Assembly: GCA_033980235.1 (NCBI GenBank)
Contig: CM067066.1
Location: 39,179,455-39,243,454, forward strand
Origin: Diadema setosum
Taxonomy: Eukaryota; Echinodermata; Echinoidea; Diadematoida; Diadematidae
Length of the DNA: 64,000 nucleotides
Reading direction: 5' to 3'
Position numbers and translations under genes: made by a program. Below the pieces are notes generated by a model that saw only the letters and a list, made by a program, of their open reading frames with translations, was not told the origin of the DNA and did no database searches. Every line of letters begins with the position of its first letter. Position 1 is the stretch's first letter. Shown here piece by piece: positions 51,161 to 61,580 of the stretch.

Positions 51161-51695
51161 TTCCGCAGAATCGAGACATCAATTACTGGAGCATATGGCA
51201 AACAAAATATCTGCATGCTTTTATTTTCGCACTAGTTTCTGGTCGCGCGAAATGTGCGAAAATTTCCACTTTTACAGTAGACCGAGTTTACAGTTAAAAT
51301 CTGAGCATGTTCAGGGGAAAAAAAAAGTAATTGCAGACCTTCCCCTGTAACTGAGACATTAGAAAAATCTGAAGAGGTCTTCATGAAAACTGCATTACAA
51401 ATTCAAGAATGACCCCAGTGCATTTCAGAATTTACGAGTAAATGTGTATTCTCTCCAAGCAAAACAAAAAGCCATCCAAGCACTTTATACATTACATACA
51501 TTACTGGCTTCTGCTTGGCTGTTTTCAACAGCTCTTGTTAAATATCAATCTATGTTTTGTAGAGTCTATGGTTGTAGAGATCAGTGCAGATATTTGCCAA
51601 CTGTAAGCTGGCGTGGCTTTTGACTTATTAGCTTATACCACTTACCTTGCCACTAAACTGGACTAGCCTAAGGTCTATTATATTTTGAAGGCAAC

Positions 51696-52155
51696 TTAAA
51701 GGTAGGGGATACCTTTTACAGACCTCCCAAAATGCAGCAAAACATTAAATATGACCCTCAGGGGACTTGTTTAGGCCACTGCTGAGAAATTTGGAAGTCA
51801 TATCTATAAACACAAATCTAAAAGTATAAGAGCTGATGTAATAACATATAGAGTGTGTGGCAAGAATGTATATAGAAATGTTTATAAGTTTTTATGAACT
51901 TTCTTCACAAAATATACATGATGGACACACATGCAGTGCATGGGTCTGCAAAGGTAGCCTAGTAATGTACTGGAATTTACGGTGAGCCCCGAAAAAAATT
52001 CAATTCAAAATCTAACGGTCAATAAAAATGTACTAAATGTTACCTTCCACTTTCAATACTTTATGGGAGTTTCTAAAATGATACTCTCTTCAACATACCA
52101 CTGTATTTATACAACTCTTCATTTAAGGCATGCAAATGGGATTCCCTACCTTTAA
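51696..52155. mobile_element. TTAA-flanked TIR element, family 2
   Basis: The ends TTAAAGGTAGGGGATACC and GGATTCCCTACCTTTAA are inverted repeats. The interior is unrelated to family 1 and has no coding frame. It lies in the CMTM-type intron. The shared TTAAAGG tip suggests the same class of transposase served both families. Confidence 0.75.
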
Positions 52156-52800
52156 AGAGTCAATGCATGAGAAGTAAGATGTTGGTATCTACTCAGATTT
52201 CTGTCACGTGTCACCCTCTTAGGAGCCTACAGAATGTCTCTCAAATACTTATCACATCATCACATAATGGGGAAAAACCTGACTGGCTGATGAGCCTATA
52301 ACATAGTGCTTCCAGCAATATATCAATAAAAGCAATGTAATGAAATAAATGATGCAGATTTACTCTTGCAACATGTATCTAGGTAATGGATTTCCTTTTA
52401 GTTTATCCATAAGAATTTTACAATGGAAACACCATGATGAATGTTGAATTCTATATATGTATGCTCATGATTGTACACAAACAACTGAAAGTAAATGTCC
52501 TGCCTTGCTTTCTGTGGGAGGGGATTATTTTTTTTATTTTTTTTTTTTTTATTTTTTTTTAAATACTGGTACAGTAGCTCTTTAGCCTTGTAATATTCCC
52601 ATCACACAGAGATATGCTTAAAACACAAAATGCTCTATTTCAAATGCATCAAACCCCACAATCCACCACTGGATTCTTGCAAGAAGGAAGAAATGCGGGA
52701 AAGGCCTTTGTCACGAGTCATCAGATTACATCTGAAGTTTGAAACACACACACACAAACAAAAAAAACATAAAACTGCGAGGTATAACAGGTGCACTTAC

Positions 52801-52923
52801 ACATCCAAACACCAGCTTCCCATGCTCAGAGAAAGGGTATCCCGAAAGCTGGCCAGATCGCACACTGATCAGCACGGCGGCGATGAAGTGCAGTACACAC
52901 CAGGCAGCGTTGTTGATCAACTC
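52801..52923 (-). CDS. CMTM-type MARVEL protein, third-helix exon
   Basis: 41 codons between a CATCCAG acceptor and a GTAAGT donor, phase 0 at both ends. It opens with ELINNAAWCVLHFIAAVLIS, the third MARVEL helix, whose start aligns with the [20 protein letters not shown] segment of CMTM4. A short loop (SGQLSGYPFSEHGK) and LVFGC at the start of helix four follow. CMTM proteins are four-pass membrane proteins of the cell surface and vesicles; some act in membrane-protein stability and trafficking in vertebrates. The function here is unknown. Confidence 0.87.
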
Positions 52924-53084
52924 CTGGATGAGGGAGCGGGGGAAGCAAGCATCAAACAAATATGGCAGAGTAATGTCAGAGTTGCTATCATTCCCGTACT
53001 AGTGGTCCTAGTTTTTCATCATAAGAGCACTCACTGGTAAATGATATTACCGGGTCTAGGGCAGTAACCCCCTGGGCAATTACC

Positions 53085-53185
53085 CCAGACCCTTCCCTTG
53101 ACCCTAACCCTAAGCCCAATCCTGGATCTAATCCTAACCCTAACCAAAACTAACCCTAAACCTAACCCTAATCTTTACTCTAACC
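53085..53185. repeat. Degenerate CCCTAA-rich tract
   Basis: Several CCCTAACC-like units are mixed with variants (CCTAAACC, CCTAATC). The tract resembles the metazoan telomere repeat CCCTAA but is imperfect. GGGCAATTACCCC on one side and AATTGCCC on the other suggest the block belongs to a larger dispersed repeat. Confidence 0.7.
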
Positions 53186-53889
53186 TTTTCATTAACCAGA
53201 ATTTAGCCGGGAAGTAATTGCCCTGATATGGATATTACTCTCAATATTGGTGGTAGGATATAATCAAATTATCTTTATCACTATTGTATGTAGAGGTAAT
53301 TATTACTGCAGGTGACTCCCGCCACAACAAAGTTCTTGCGACCAGCAATTTTCTTTTGCTACGTCAAAATTTCAGTGTAACCAATCAGAATGTCTACTCT
53401 GTAATGAGGGCCCTGTACTATTAGTTTCATTATTATCATCATTATTATTATCATCACTGCTTTTATTTCTCTTTGGATATGCTGTACTGGAAATCCAATC
53501 CATGGGCGTGCAGCATAACAGAGGCAATGTCATACAAAGATTTGCTATACATTCATGAATGAGTCACATAATGTTATTGTACAATTGTAGGTGCTGTTAT
53601 CATTATTATCATTATGGTTAAAAAACTATTTGAACTATTATCATCGACATCACTTCAGCAACATCTTCATTTATGAACCATTGTGGGGTCATAAACTGGG
53701 CCTCATTTCAGCAAAACTATGTTCTGCTCACCAAGATAGTTTTCAAAGCTTTAGTACAATAAAACAAGAAAACCAAAAACAATATCAAAAGGGTGAAAAT
53801 ATGCACACAATATGCACCAGACTGTAAAGTAAACATGACAGTCTTCAAAATCATTCAAATAACCCACATAGGAACAGCACAAGACTTAC
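53186..53889. other. CMTM-type intron
   Basis: AT-rich intron between the exons ending at 52923 and starting at 53890. No further structure was recognised. Confidence 0.5.
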
Positions 53890-54060
53890 AGTCAGGACCC
53901 AGTTGATGACGGTCACTCGTTGGGTCAGCGCAGTCACAAAGAGGACATAGAGGATGACAGTGAAGACCCAGGCCGTCACTCCAACAAAAATGATCCAGCC
54001 TTTCCCGCTGAAGGGCCAGTAGTAGCTGGCAATGACTACCCAGTAGAGGAAGCCAACAAC
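53890..54060 (-). CDS. CMTM-type MARVEL protein, exon for helices one (end) and two
   Basis: 57 codons between a TGCCAG acceptor and a perfect GTAAGT donor, phase 0 at both ends. It encodes the outer half of helix one (VVGFLYWVVIASYY), a short loop (WPFSGK), helix two (GWIIFVGVTAWVFTVILYVL) and RVTVINWVLT. The INW.LT signature just before helix three is shared with CMTM4/6/8-type proteins (QINWNLT in CMTM4), which favours CMTM over plasmolipin or MAL. The upstream exon with the N-terminus and first half of helix one was not found up to position 64000, so the gene is incomplete here. An assignment to one CMTM orthologue is not possible. Confidence 0.87.
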
Positions 54061-54526
54061 CTGGCATTGATAAATCCATAATTTGATAGTCAATAGAAAT
54101 AAATTATAAAAATCAAATTACATGTACCATCAGGTATACTGATGTTGCATTAACTTCTGCAGTTCATAATATGAAGAGATTGATAAAAAAACAGGTGAAG
54201 CTCCATTTTTAAACATTTCAAAGTCCACTATCAGATGTAGAAGAAAAAAAAAAAAACTTTCCAATGATACCTCATTTGTTGGATAACAGGAAATATTTTT
54301 GAAATTACAATTAGAAATATCCCATATTTTATCATTTCTTTTCCTGTGTTTTAGCAGGTTTACATGCAAATGTCCCAAATTGACAAGAATGGAGTTAACT
54401 TATTTTGCAACCAAATGCGTCATATGTAGATTACATATTTCATTAATTTCCATAACTACTGTATTGTGGATTCAATGTTGGATTCAATACTTGGTACAAA
54501 ACAGCTGGATGTAGATAAGAGACTGA

Positions 54527-54558
<32 letters not shown>

Positions 54559-56478
54559 ACCCTGAAGAGACCCAGAGGTCTAGGGCTCACCAGAGCAGTA
54601 CACTTTGCTCTCGTGGCATTTCAAAATCCAGCTCCCATTTTTCCAGAAGAAGATGAAAATGTCATAATTATAGAAGAACACAAAATAAATGAATTGGTTC
54701 AAACTTTTCATTCAATTTACATGATTCTGACCAAGCGTGTAATTTCCAAAGTACTTCAAATATTTTGTTAATGCTGCATAATCTGCTTAAACAGTCCAAA
54801 TAATACCCAGTCCTCCTAATACACCAGGCATGTAATTATAATGCATTTTTTATGCAGTTTTGTGCTTGAATATGACATTTACAGAACAAATAGAACAAAT
54901 GCATGAGCGATTCCATTTTTATTGCATGAAACATGCAGGTATTATGCATGCTACTAGAGACTCGTGATACACAGCAAGATAAAGGGCAGTTCCACATGTA
55001 AGACTTTGTTTGCACTTATCTGGAGCAGCCATTGATAAGCTTAGTATTTATGACCATTTCTCCAAGGAGGCAAAGTCAGGTTGCCATGGAGACTGTTCTT
55101 TGAGGACACAATATACACGAATACCGGTACATGAATCCATTGCGTACAGTTAGCATGACACAATCCTTTTCACACACCCAAGGATTAGAAGAAAAAAGAA
55201 AGAAAGAAAAAGAGAGATATAAGAGGCAAGCAGAACATCAAATAAACGACATGAAAACCCTTTATTTCCATTAAGTGGATATGATGTGACTTTCATATCA
55301 TTAATTCTGCTGGTACTGACATAATCTATCCACCTACACTTTGTACTCTGACTTCCAGATAGGGGGAATTAAAACAAAGAAAGTGTGCTTGTACATGGTA
55401 CACTGTAGATGTTTGTAGTCGAAAGATCTGATGTCAGATGGGTTAAACTAGTTTGGCATTTTCTTTGCAAGAACTTAATTGAAGCGGTCTTCATGAAGCT
55501 AGATCTACACAACTGGCTGTCAGTTATCTCCCCATTATATGTGAACATGGCTTTATCAGACATCAGCAAATTAACTGCACGCTAGGATGCAAACAGTAAT
55601 ATTTGCCATGAAGATTATCATCCTTTAAAACTTGAGGGTGGCACATACATTAACGAACAAAACTGCACTGGCAATAACTGGTCTAAAATGAGATGTAGTA
55701 CAGACCTAAAACATCAAGCTATTGAGCAACACTCACAAGCTATTTATTACCTGTGCTTGCAGTCTAATAACAGCTCAAGCTAAATCGCCGAACATTGCTT
55801 TTTTAGGTTTTCATGATCTGGAATTATGGGTAACTCTGCTGATCTCAATGAAACAGAAAGTAAAACAGAAAGTTCTTAACTGGCAATTCCATAGGGCTAT
55901 TGTATGTCATAAAGACCTGAAAGTAGACATTTTGATTGCCAGTGGCACTTCAAAACTGCCTTTATATGAAATCTAGGCTTTATATGAAATCTAGGCTTTG
56001 TAGTCATACCTTTATCACAACAAAATCATGAATGAAACTCAAGATAAATGCATAGAGAGTATCCACCTAAGGCAGTAGTTATTCTTTACACAACTCTCAA
56101 AATACTGGGTTAATAAACTGTATCAAAAGTTGAGGAGTAAATCTTTGCACAGGGTTAGATGAAAACTACAAATGTAAATGCTTTCTAATGCAGGATAGCA
56201 AGAATGTCTTGGCAGGTACAAATGATGTATCTGTACTTCTTGCCATTTAATTTCACCAACAAGAGTACTTTCTTTTTAGTCCACAGGCACATTAACGACG
56301 ACAGTGAAACTTATGGCTTAAAATTGTGGCAAGGTGAAAATCACACAGCAAATATACAGTATTATGTACCAACAGCCCTCCCCAATATTGCAGGAAAACA
56401 ACACACTGGCAAGCAAATATCCTGTCACAATCTGCAGAGAAAACCTAAAGAAATTCAGAAACCTTGACCGAATGTTAC
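54061..56478. other. Probable first intron of the CMTM-type gene
   Basis: AT-rich, with the poly-G run at 54528-54557. Donor-like sites near 54585 and 55748 on the minus strand were checked, but the sequence before them does not encode a MARVEL helix. Confidence 0.4.
54528..54557. repeat. 30-base poly-G run
   Basis: An uninterrupted run of 30 G, one of several long G/C homopolymers in this window (also about 5766-5776, 8476-8491, 19465-19482). It can form G-quadruplexes and is prone to length errors in sequencing. Confidence 0.97.
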
Positions 56479-57584
56479 TTAAATGACAAATTCGCCTTTA
56501 TAGACATGTGGGTTTTGTGAATACAGCAATAGTAGTAGAACACATCAGTGAAAGTTTGAGGAAAATCATACAATCTGTTCAAAAGTTATGAATTTTTGAA
56601 GTTTCTGCTCAGTCATGGCTGGATGAGAAGACTACTATAGCTTGTGATGTCACATGTGTACAACGATATAAAGACCGCAAAGAAAATTCAACACATTTTC
56701 ACTTTTCTTGCAGATCAAAAGAACACTCAACTCTTTTTCAGAAAGAATGGGGAATATTATTACCCTTAGAGGACAAGTTCACCTTCATTAACATAAAAAT
56801 TGAGAGAATGTAGCAATATTGATGGTAGAATACATCATTGAAAGTCTGAGGAAAATCGGACAATCCGTTCAAAAGTTATGAATTTTTAAAGTTGTTGTGC
56901 AGACACTGCTGGATGAGAAGACTACTGCAGTGTATGATGCCACATGCGTACAACAATATAAGGAAACTATAAAGAGAATTTCCCAAATTTCATCTAATGA
57001 AAAAAGTACACATTCCCTTGACTCGTTACTGACATATGTTATGGGTAATATTATTCCCATTGCCTTTAGAAAGAGGCAAGTCAAGTGCTCTTTTATTATG
57101 CAAAAAAAGTGAAAATATGTTGAATTTTTTTCTTTACATTTTCTTTATACAATTGTACCCATATGACATCACGAGCCTTAGTAGTCTCCTCATCCAGCGG
57201 TTCCAACACAAAAATTTTGAAAATTCATAACTTTTGCATCGATTGTCCAATTTTCCTCAAACTTTCACTGATGTGTTCTACTAATATTGCTGCATTTTCT
57301 CAATCCTTATGTGTTTATGACGGTGAACTTGCCCTTTAACATACGTCAGTAACAAGTCAAAGAAATGTGCACTTTATTCAAAAAGTACAGTTTTGTGAAA
57401 TCCTATATCTATTTTCCATATATTGTTGTATGCATGTGACATCATACACCGTGGTAGTCTTCTCATCCAGCAGTGACTGCACAGATACTTAAAAAAATTA
57501 ATAACTTTTTGAACGGATTGTGTTTTACTAATATTGTTGCATTCACTCAATCCAAGTGTATATGAAGGTGAACTTGTCCTTTAA
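56479..57584. mobile_element. Fold-back MITE, TTAA family 1, copy E (interrupted)
   Basis: Its left arm is 56479-56769 and its right part 57336-57584; between them sits copy F. The outer ends are TTAAATGACAAATTCGCC (diverged) and GAACTTGTCCTTTAA. The two halves join at a TTAA that copies B and D also hold, or nearly hold, in their centres. Confidence 0.88.
56766..57339. mobile_element. Fold-back MITE, TTAA family 1, copy F (nested in E)
   Basis: A complete member of the same family inserted in the centre of copy E. The left tip reads TTAGAGGACAAGTTCACC (one base changed from TTAA) and the right tip GGTGAACTTGCCCTTTAA. The host sequence reads ...ACCC-TTA(A) on the left and TTAA-CATACG on the right, while the uninterrupted relative in copy D has ACCCTTAACATAT. 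The duplicated target is therefore TTAA. Confidence 0.9.
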
Positions 57585-57805
57585 GAGATGTGCCTGACAG
57601 GCCAGCACATGTTCTCTTAGACCAATACCAGCCATGTGACACAGGAACCCAACCTTCAGAGTCTAGGCTGAAAATATCTGATGCTACATGTACACTCATA
57701 CATGTAGGTACATACCTTTCTACAGGTTTTACAAATACAATCATGTGAAAAAGTCCTAAAAAAGGCAAGAAGACATCTTGAACCAATTTTGAAGACATAG
57801 ACATA

Positions 57806-58494
57806 TGTGACCGTGCATCACAAAACGAACAAAAAGTCGCACCCCCTGATTTAAGTGAGGACTCAAAAAGGTGAAATAGTTCAACCAAGTCAATCTTGAG
57901 ATTTTCAAATTTTCTGAAAGAGCTATCCTTCTTCTACATTATTCTTCAGTTTGTGATCTTAAAATGAATTGGAAAGTGTGTTTTTAGCAGTTTTTCTACA
58001 ACCCGTCTATGGGGTAGAGTAGAATGATCAGGTATGTCTAAGAGGTCGCTTTTCATTTCTTGAAATCCTTTGCACACTCTTCATTTTCAAGTCTAATAAC
58101 TTTTGAAAGGATGACGCTCCCCCTTTGGAAGTTGGCATCAATCATGGGCAGAATGTGTTAAAAGAACATGCTAAATTTCAACTTAATCTGATAATCCCTT
58201 TACTGTTGTTGCTCCGGTGGTTTACATCCTGTGTTCTGTCCCTTTCATGGCACAGCTAGCACGGCTTGGTAAAGATTAAGCGCTTGAATAGACCCTGTAC
58301 TTCCGAGCCTCTTTTCTCAGTTCACACTTTTCCGGAGTGTGTGCTTTCTTTCCAGTATTTGGGTAGGTTAGGGGAGTTCATTTGAATTGAGCTATACATC
58401 ACTTTTAAGTGTAGATTCTGCTCTTTCAGAATCTGCCCTTAACTAAAAATTCATGTCTTGTGACTTTTTGTTGGTTTTGTGATGGAGGGTCACA
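57806..58494. mobile_element. 689-bp TIR element (TGTGACC...GGTCACA), TA flanks
   Basis: The ends TGTGACCGTGCATCACAAAAC and GTTTTGTGATGGAGGGTCACA are inverted repeats with few mismatches, extended further by ACAAAAAGTC/GACTTTTTGT. TA flanks both sides, fitting a Tc1/mariner-type target. No transposase frame lies inside; the minus-strand open frame at 57547-57888 crosses the element's edge and is not a gene. Confidence 0.8.
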
Positions 58495-58737
58495 TATCTG
58501 CCCTTCTTCCAGCTCCACACATGTTCTCTTTTCAATACCTAAAGAGTGCAGTTTTGCATTTGGACATGGCTAAAGAAGAAGGAAATAAGAAAACAAATCT
58601 AATAAAGAGGGGAAAGGGGGCATATGGAGCTGCTCACAAAAGCTGCACAAAAAGCAGAACCATCATTTGAACCAAATTACTTGACATGTCAAACATATGT
58701 CAAACATATGACATGTCAATGACGATATGATACCTGG

Positions 58738-58892
58738 GGGGTGTTTCATCAACGTTTGTCGCCGCTGACAACTTGAATCACCATAGTAACAGTCAGTGAC
58801 CAGAGCATCTCAGCCAATCAAAACCAAGGATTTTGCTGAAATTGGTCAGCGCCGACAACTGTCGGCGCTGACAAGCGTTGATGAAACACCCC
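58738..58892. mobile_element. 155-bp palindromic TIR element (GGGGTGTTTCATCAACG ends)
   Basis: The ends GGGGTGTTTCATCAACGTTTG and CAAGCGTTGATGAAACACCCC are inverted repeats, and a second inverted pair (GTCGGCGCTGAC-type) lies inside the right arm. The pentamer CCTGG flanks both sides (58733-58737 and 58893-58897) and may be the target duplication. There is no coding capacity. Confidence 0.75.
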
Positions 58893-59446
58893 CCTGGTCT
58901 GTTCTATCTCTATTAAGTTACATGTAAATCCCCCCCCCCCCCCACACATACACACACACATACACACTACTAACATTTATTTTATTTTTATTATTTTTTT
59001 TTTTTATTATTATTTTTTTTTTTTCATGCCCAAGAATTCAAATTGGTCTGGCCAATGACTAGTACTACACTTGTAAGTATACTGATAATGTACCCTCACA
59101 TTAACATACTTGAGTAGTCTTAAAGTTTCAGGGCAGTCTTACCATTTGAATATACAGTGATTGCTGGGCTTGGTACATTTGGCCTTTTGTGTATGTGTGG
59201 TTTGCTCTCCTAAACTTGATGAAGCTTCTCAAGACATACAGATTCTACTTGAAATCTGATATACCAGCGATCAATACACATTGTATTGTAGGCCTACAAG
59301 ATGAAACTATCCATTACAGTTTCTCCTTTTTGACGCACTACGAAACCAGAAATATTAGCAGCAGAGGGGGAAACATTGGCAAAGTGGAGGTGATGGATCT
59401 TTTTTGTGGCATTAAACTTCCATGAATGAGTGACTGACATTCAATG
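58893..59446. other. Gene-free stretch between transposons
   Basis: Contains a C-run, a CA-rich tract and T-runs at about 58929-59022, then AT-rich sequence. No exon was recognised. Confidence 0.4.
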
Positions 59447-59769
59447 TACAGTAGACCTCGCTTAAGTCGACATCGCATAAGTCGACAACTCGCATAAGTC
59501 GACACGATAAAAAAGTCCTGATTTTTGCCTTTGTTATTCCATGAAAATTTCTTCGTCTTAGTCGACATTTATAAGTCGACAACTCGCGTAAGTCGACCTG
59601 ATTTTTGAGTGCCAACTGAGCTAAAATACGTGTTAATTCCCTCGTCTAAGTCGACATAATTTTTTCGCTCAAAATCTTATTGCCATTCTCTGAAAAAAGA
59701 ATTGTTTTCCCGCTCTGATTCGCTGCATTTCTACTCGGTAATTCGCTAGTGTACGGCGCGGTAGCACAA

Positions 59770-60416
59770 AATTTTCCATCATTTTGGCTCATAATATGTG
59801 AGCTGTTACCATGGCAACATACTTTTTGTCACTGTCAAGAAATGCGTCATGCTGACCTATATCCTAAGACAAACATTCAATATGAATTCCATGAGAATTG
59901 GAAGAACACTGATGAAGCAGTTTTGCCATGAAGCATTTTGCCCTATATTTTACCAATAACATGCCGTTACCATGGCAACGCACTTTTTGCCACTGCGGAA
60001 ATGTGTCTTGCACATTAACATATTCAGATGAACATCTGTACCTAATTTCATAAAAATTGATCAAAAACTGTGGGAGGAGTTCGCGACGCAAGATTTGTAC
60101 CCATTTTTGCCCATAATATGCCGTTACCATGGCAACGTACTTTTGGGTACTGTCAAAAGGTACGTCTTGCACATCTACAACCCAAGGCACACATCTGTGC
60201 CAAGTTTTATGGGAATCGGTTGAAAACTGAGGAAGTAGTTCGCGACGCAAGATTTGTACCCATTTTTGCCCATAATATGCCGTTACCATGGCAACGTACT
60301 TTTGTGTACTGTCAAAAAATACGTCTTGCACATCTACAACCCAAGGCACACATCTGTGCCAAGTTTTATGGGAATCGGTAGAAAACTGAGGAAGTAGTTC
60401 GCGACGCAAGATTTGC
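59770..60416. repeat. ~159-bp tandem array with X-box-like palindromes
   Basis: Four units, the last two nearly identical. Each holds GTTACCATGGCAAC (59805, 59966, 60123, 60282; spacing 161, 157, 159). That palindrome fits the RFX-binding X-box consensus GTNRCC-N(0-3)-RGYAAC. Units also share CATAATATG, GTCTTGCACATCTACAACCC and GTTCGCGACGCAAGATTTG. The 184-codon minus-strand frame across it only mirrors the repeat. Confidence 0.85.
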
Positions 60417-60419
60417 AAC

Positions 60420-60507
60420 TGACCGACCGCCCGACCGCCCTACCGCCCGACCGACCGTCCGCTGATTCCTATATACCCCCTTCAAACTTCGTTTGGCGGG
60501 GGTATAA
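60420..60507. repeat. GACC/CCGC-rich tail with GGCGGGGGTATAAT end
   Basis: Right after the tandem array comes an imperfect CCGACCGC run and then a CCCCC...CTTCGTTTGGCGGGGG inverted pair. It looks like the terminus of the repeat that carries the X-box array, separate from the surrounding pogo-like element. Confidence 0.5.
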
Positions 60508-61016
60508 TTAAAAATCAAATGCAGGTGTATCAAATCACGAGCAACATTGCACATAATTGCAAGTGCGTTGCTGAAAAGGCTTGCGTTTGATAATCATAAA
60601 GATGAAACTAGAAAATAGTTGTACGAACCTGAAACTCAATTGCGTTTAAACGCAACTCTAAAAATCAAATGAAGTCCATCAAATCACGCGCAACGCTGTA
60701 TTCAAATGCAAGAGCGTTGCAGAGAAGACTTGCGGTTTTCGTAAGAAACTAGAAACTGCGTCTAAAAGCTTCTCTTAACATCTACGGAGATGCGTTATTG
60801 TTGAAAAGTCTTGCATTATTTTTTTATTTTGTACGCAAAATTAAAAATTAAACGCAACTCTGAAAATCAAATACAATTGCAAGTCCATCATATCACACGG
60901 AACGCTGAAAAGACTTGCGTTTGATAATCATACGAAACTAGAAAATTTTAGGGAACTTTTTTTTAAGCGCCTTGAGCATTTAATCAAAGTGGAGAACGGC
61001 GCTATAGAAATTGTAT

Positions 61017-61065
<49 letters not shown>

Positions 61066-61580
61066 AACTCAATTGCGTTTAAACGCGATTCTAAAAATCA
61101 AATGCAAGTCCATCAAATCACACTCAATGCTGTGTTTAAACGCAAGAGCGTTGCAGAGAAGACTTGCAGTTTTTGTACGAAACTATAAGAAACGGCGTTT
61201 TAAACGCATCTCAAGACATCTACGGAAGTGCGTGATTGTTGAAAAGATATGCATCATTGTTTATTTCGTACGCAAAATCAAAGATTAAACGCAACTCTGG
61301 AAATCAAATGCAAGTACATCAAATCACATGGAATGCTGAAAAGACTTGCGTTTGATAATCATCTGAAACTAAACTTCAACTCAATTGCGTTTCAACGCAA
61401 TTCTAAAAATCAAATGCAAGTCCATCAAATCACAAGCAACACTGTATTTAAAACGCAAGAGCGTTGCAGAAAAGACTTGCGGTTTTTGTACGAAACTAGA
61501 AACTGCGTTTAAACGCATAAAAATCTATACGGAAGTGTGTTATTGTTGAAAAGACTTGCATTATCTTTTATTTTGTAACG
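60508..61580. repeat. ~310-bp tandem array (CTTGCGTTTGATAATCAT units)
   Basis: Three or so diverged direct units recur at about 60658, 61091 and 61403, with shared landmarks GAAAAGACTTGCGTTTGATA, AAGTCCATCAAATCAC and the palindrome GCGTTTAAACGC. The first unit is longer because a ~115-bp retroposon tail sits in it. No protein is encoded. Confidence 0.8.
60953..61064 (+). mobile_element. SINE/LINE 3'-tail insertion with (ATT)n end
   Basis: A ~65-bp segment with AAGCGCCTTGAGCATTTAAT and GGCGCTATAGAAATTGTATG followed by a TATTATT run. A GCGCYTTGAGCA...GGCGCTATA-type 3' tail with ATT repeats is common in animal retroposons. It interrupts one unit of the surrounding array, so it arrived after the array formed. 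Confidence 0.6.

Noticed and set aside
54466..54771. Frame with poly-Gly and a donor-like site nearby, tested as the missing CMTM first exon
   Set aside because: The poly-Gly comes from the G-run; on the minus strand the sequence before the GTGAGC site is not a membrane helix, and the phase does not fit the phase-0 acceptor at 54060.
57547..57888. 113-codon minus-strand open frame
   Set aside because: It crosses the edges of two transposons and has no recognisable domain.
59864..60418. 184-codon minus-strand open frame with internal repeats
   Set aside because: It mirrors the 159-bp DNA tandem array; 159 is divisible by three, so the frame stays open by arithmetic. No protein family is recognisable and the elements around it are mobile DNA.
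59770..61580. CRISPR-like array
   Set aside because: The repeat units are 159 and about 310 bp with no short repeat/spacer alternation, and the window is eukaryotic.
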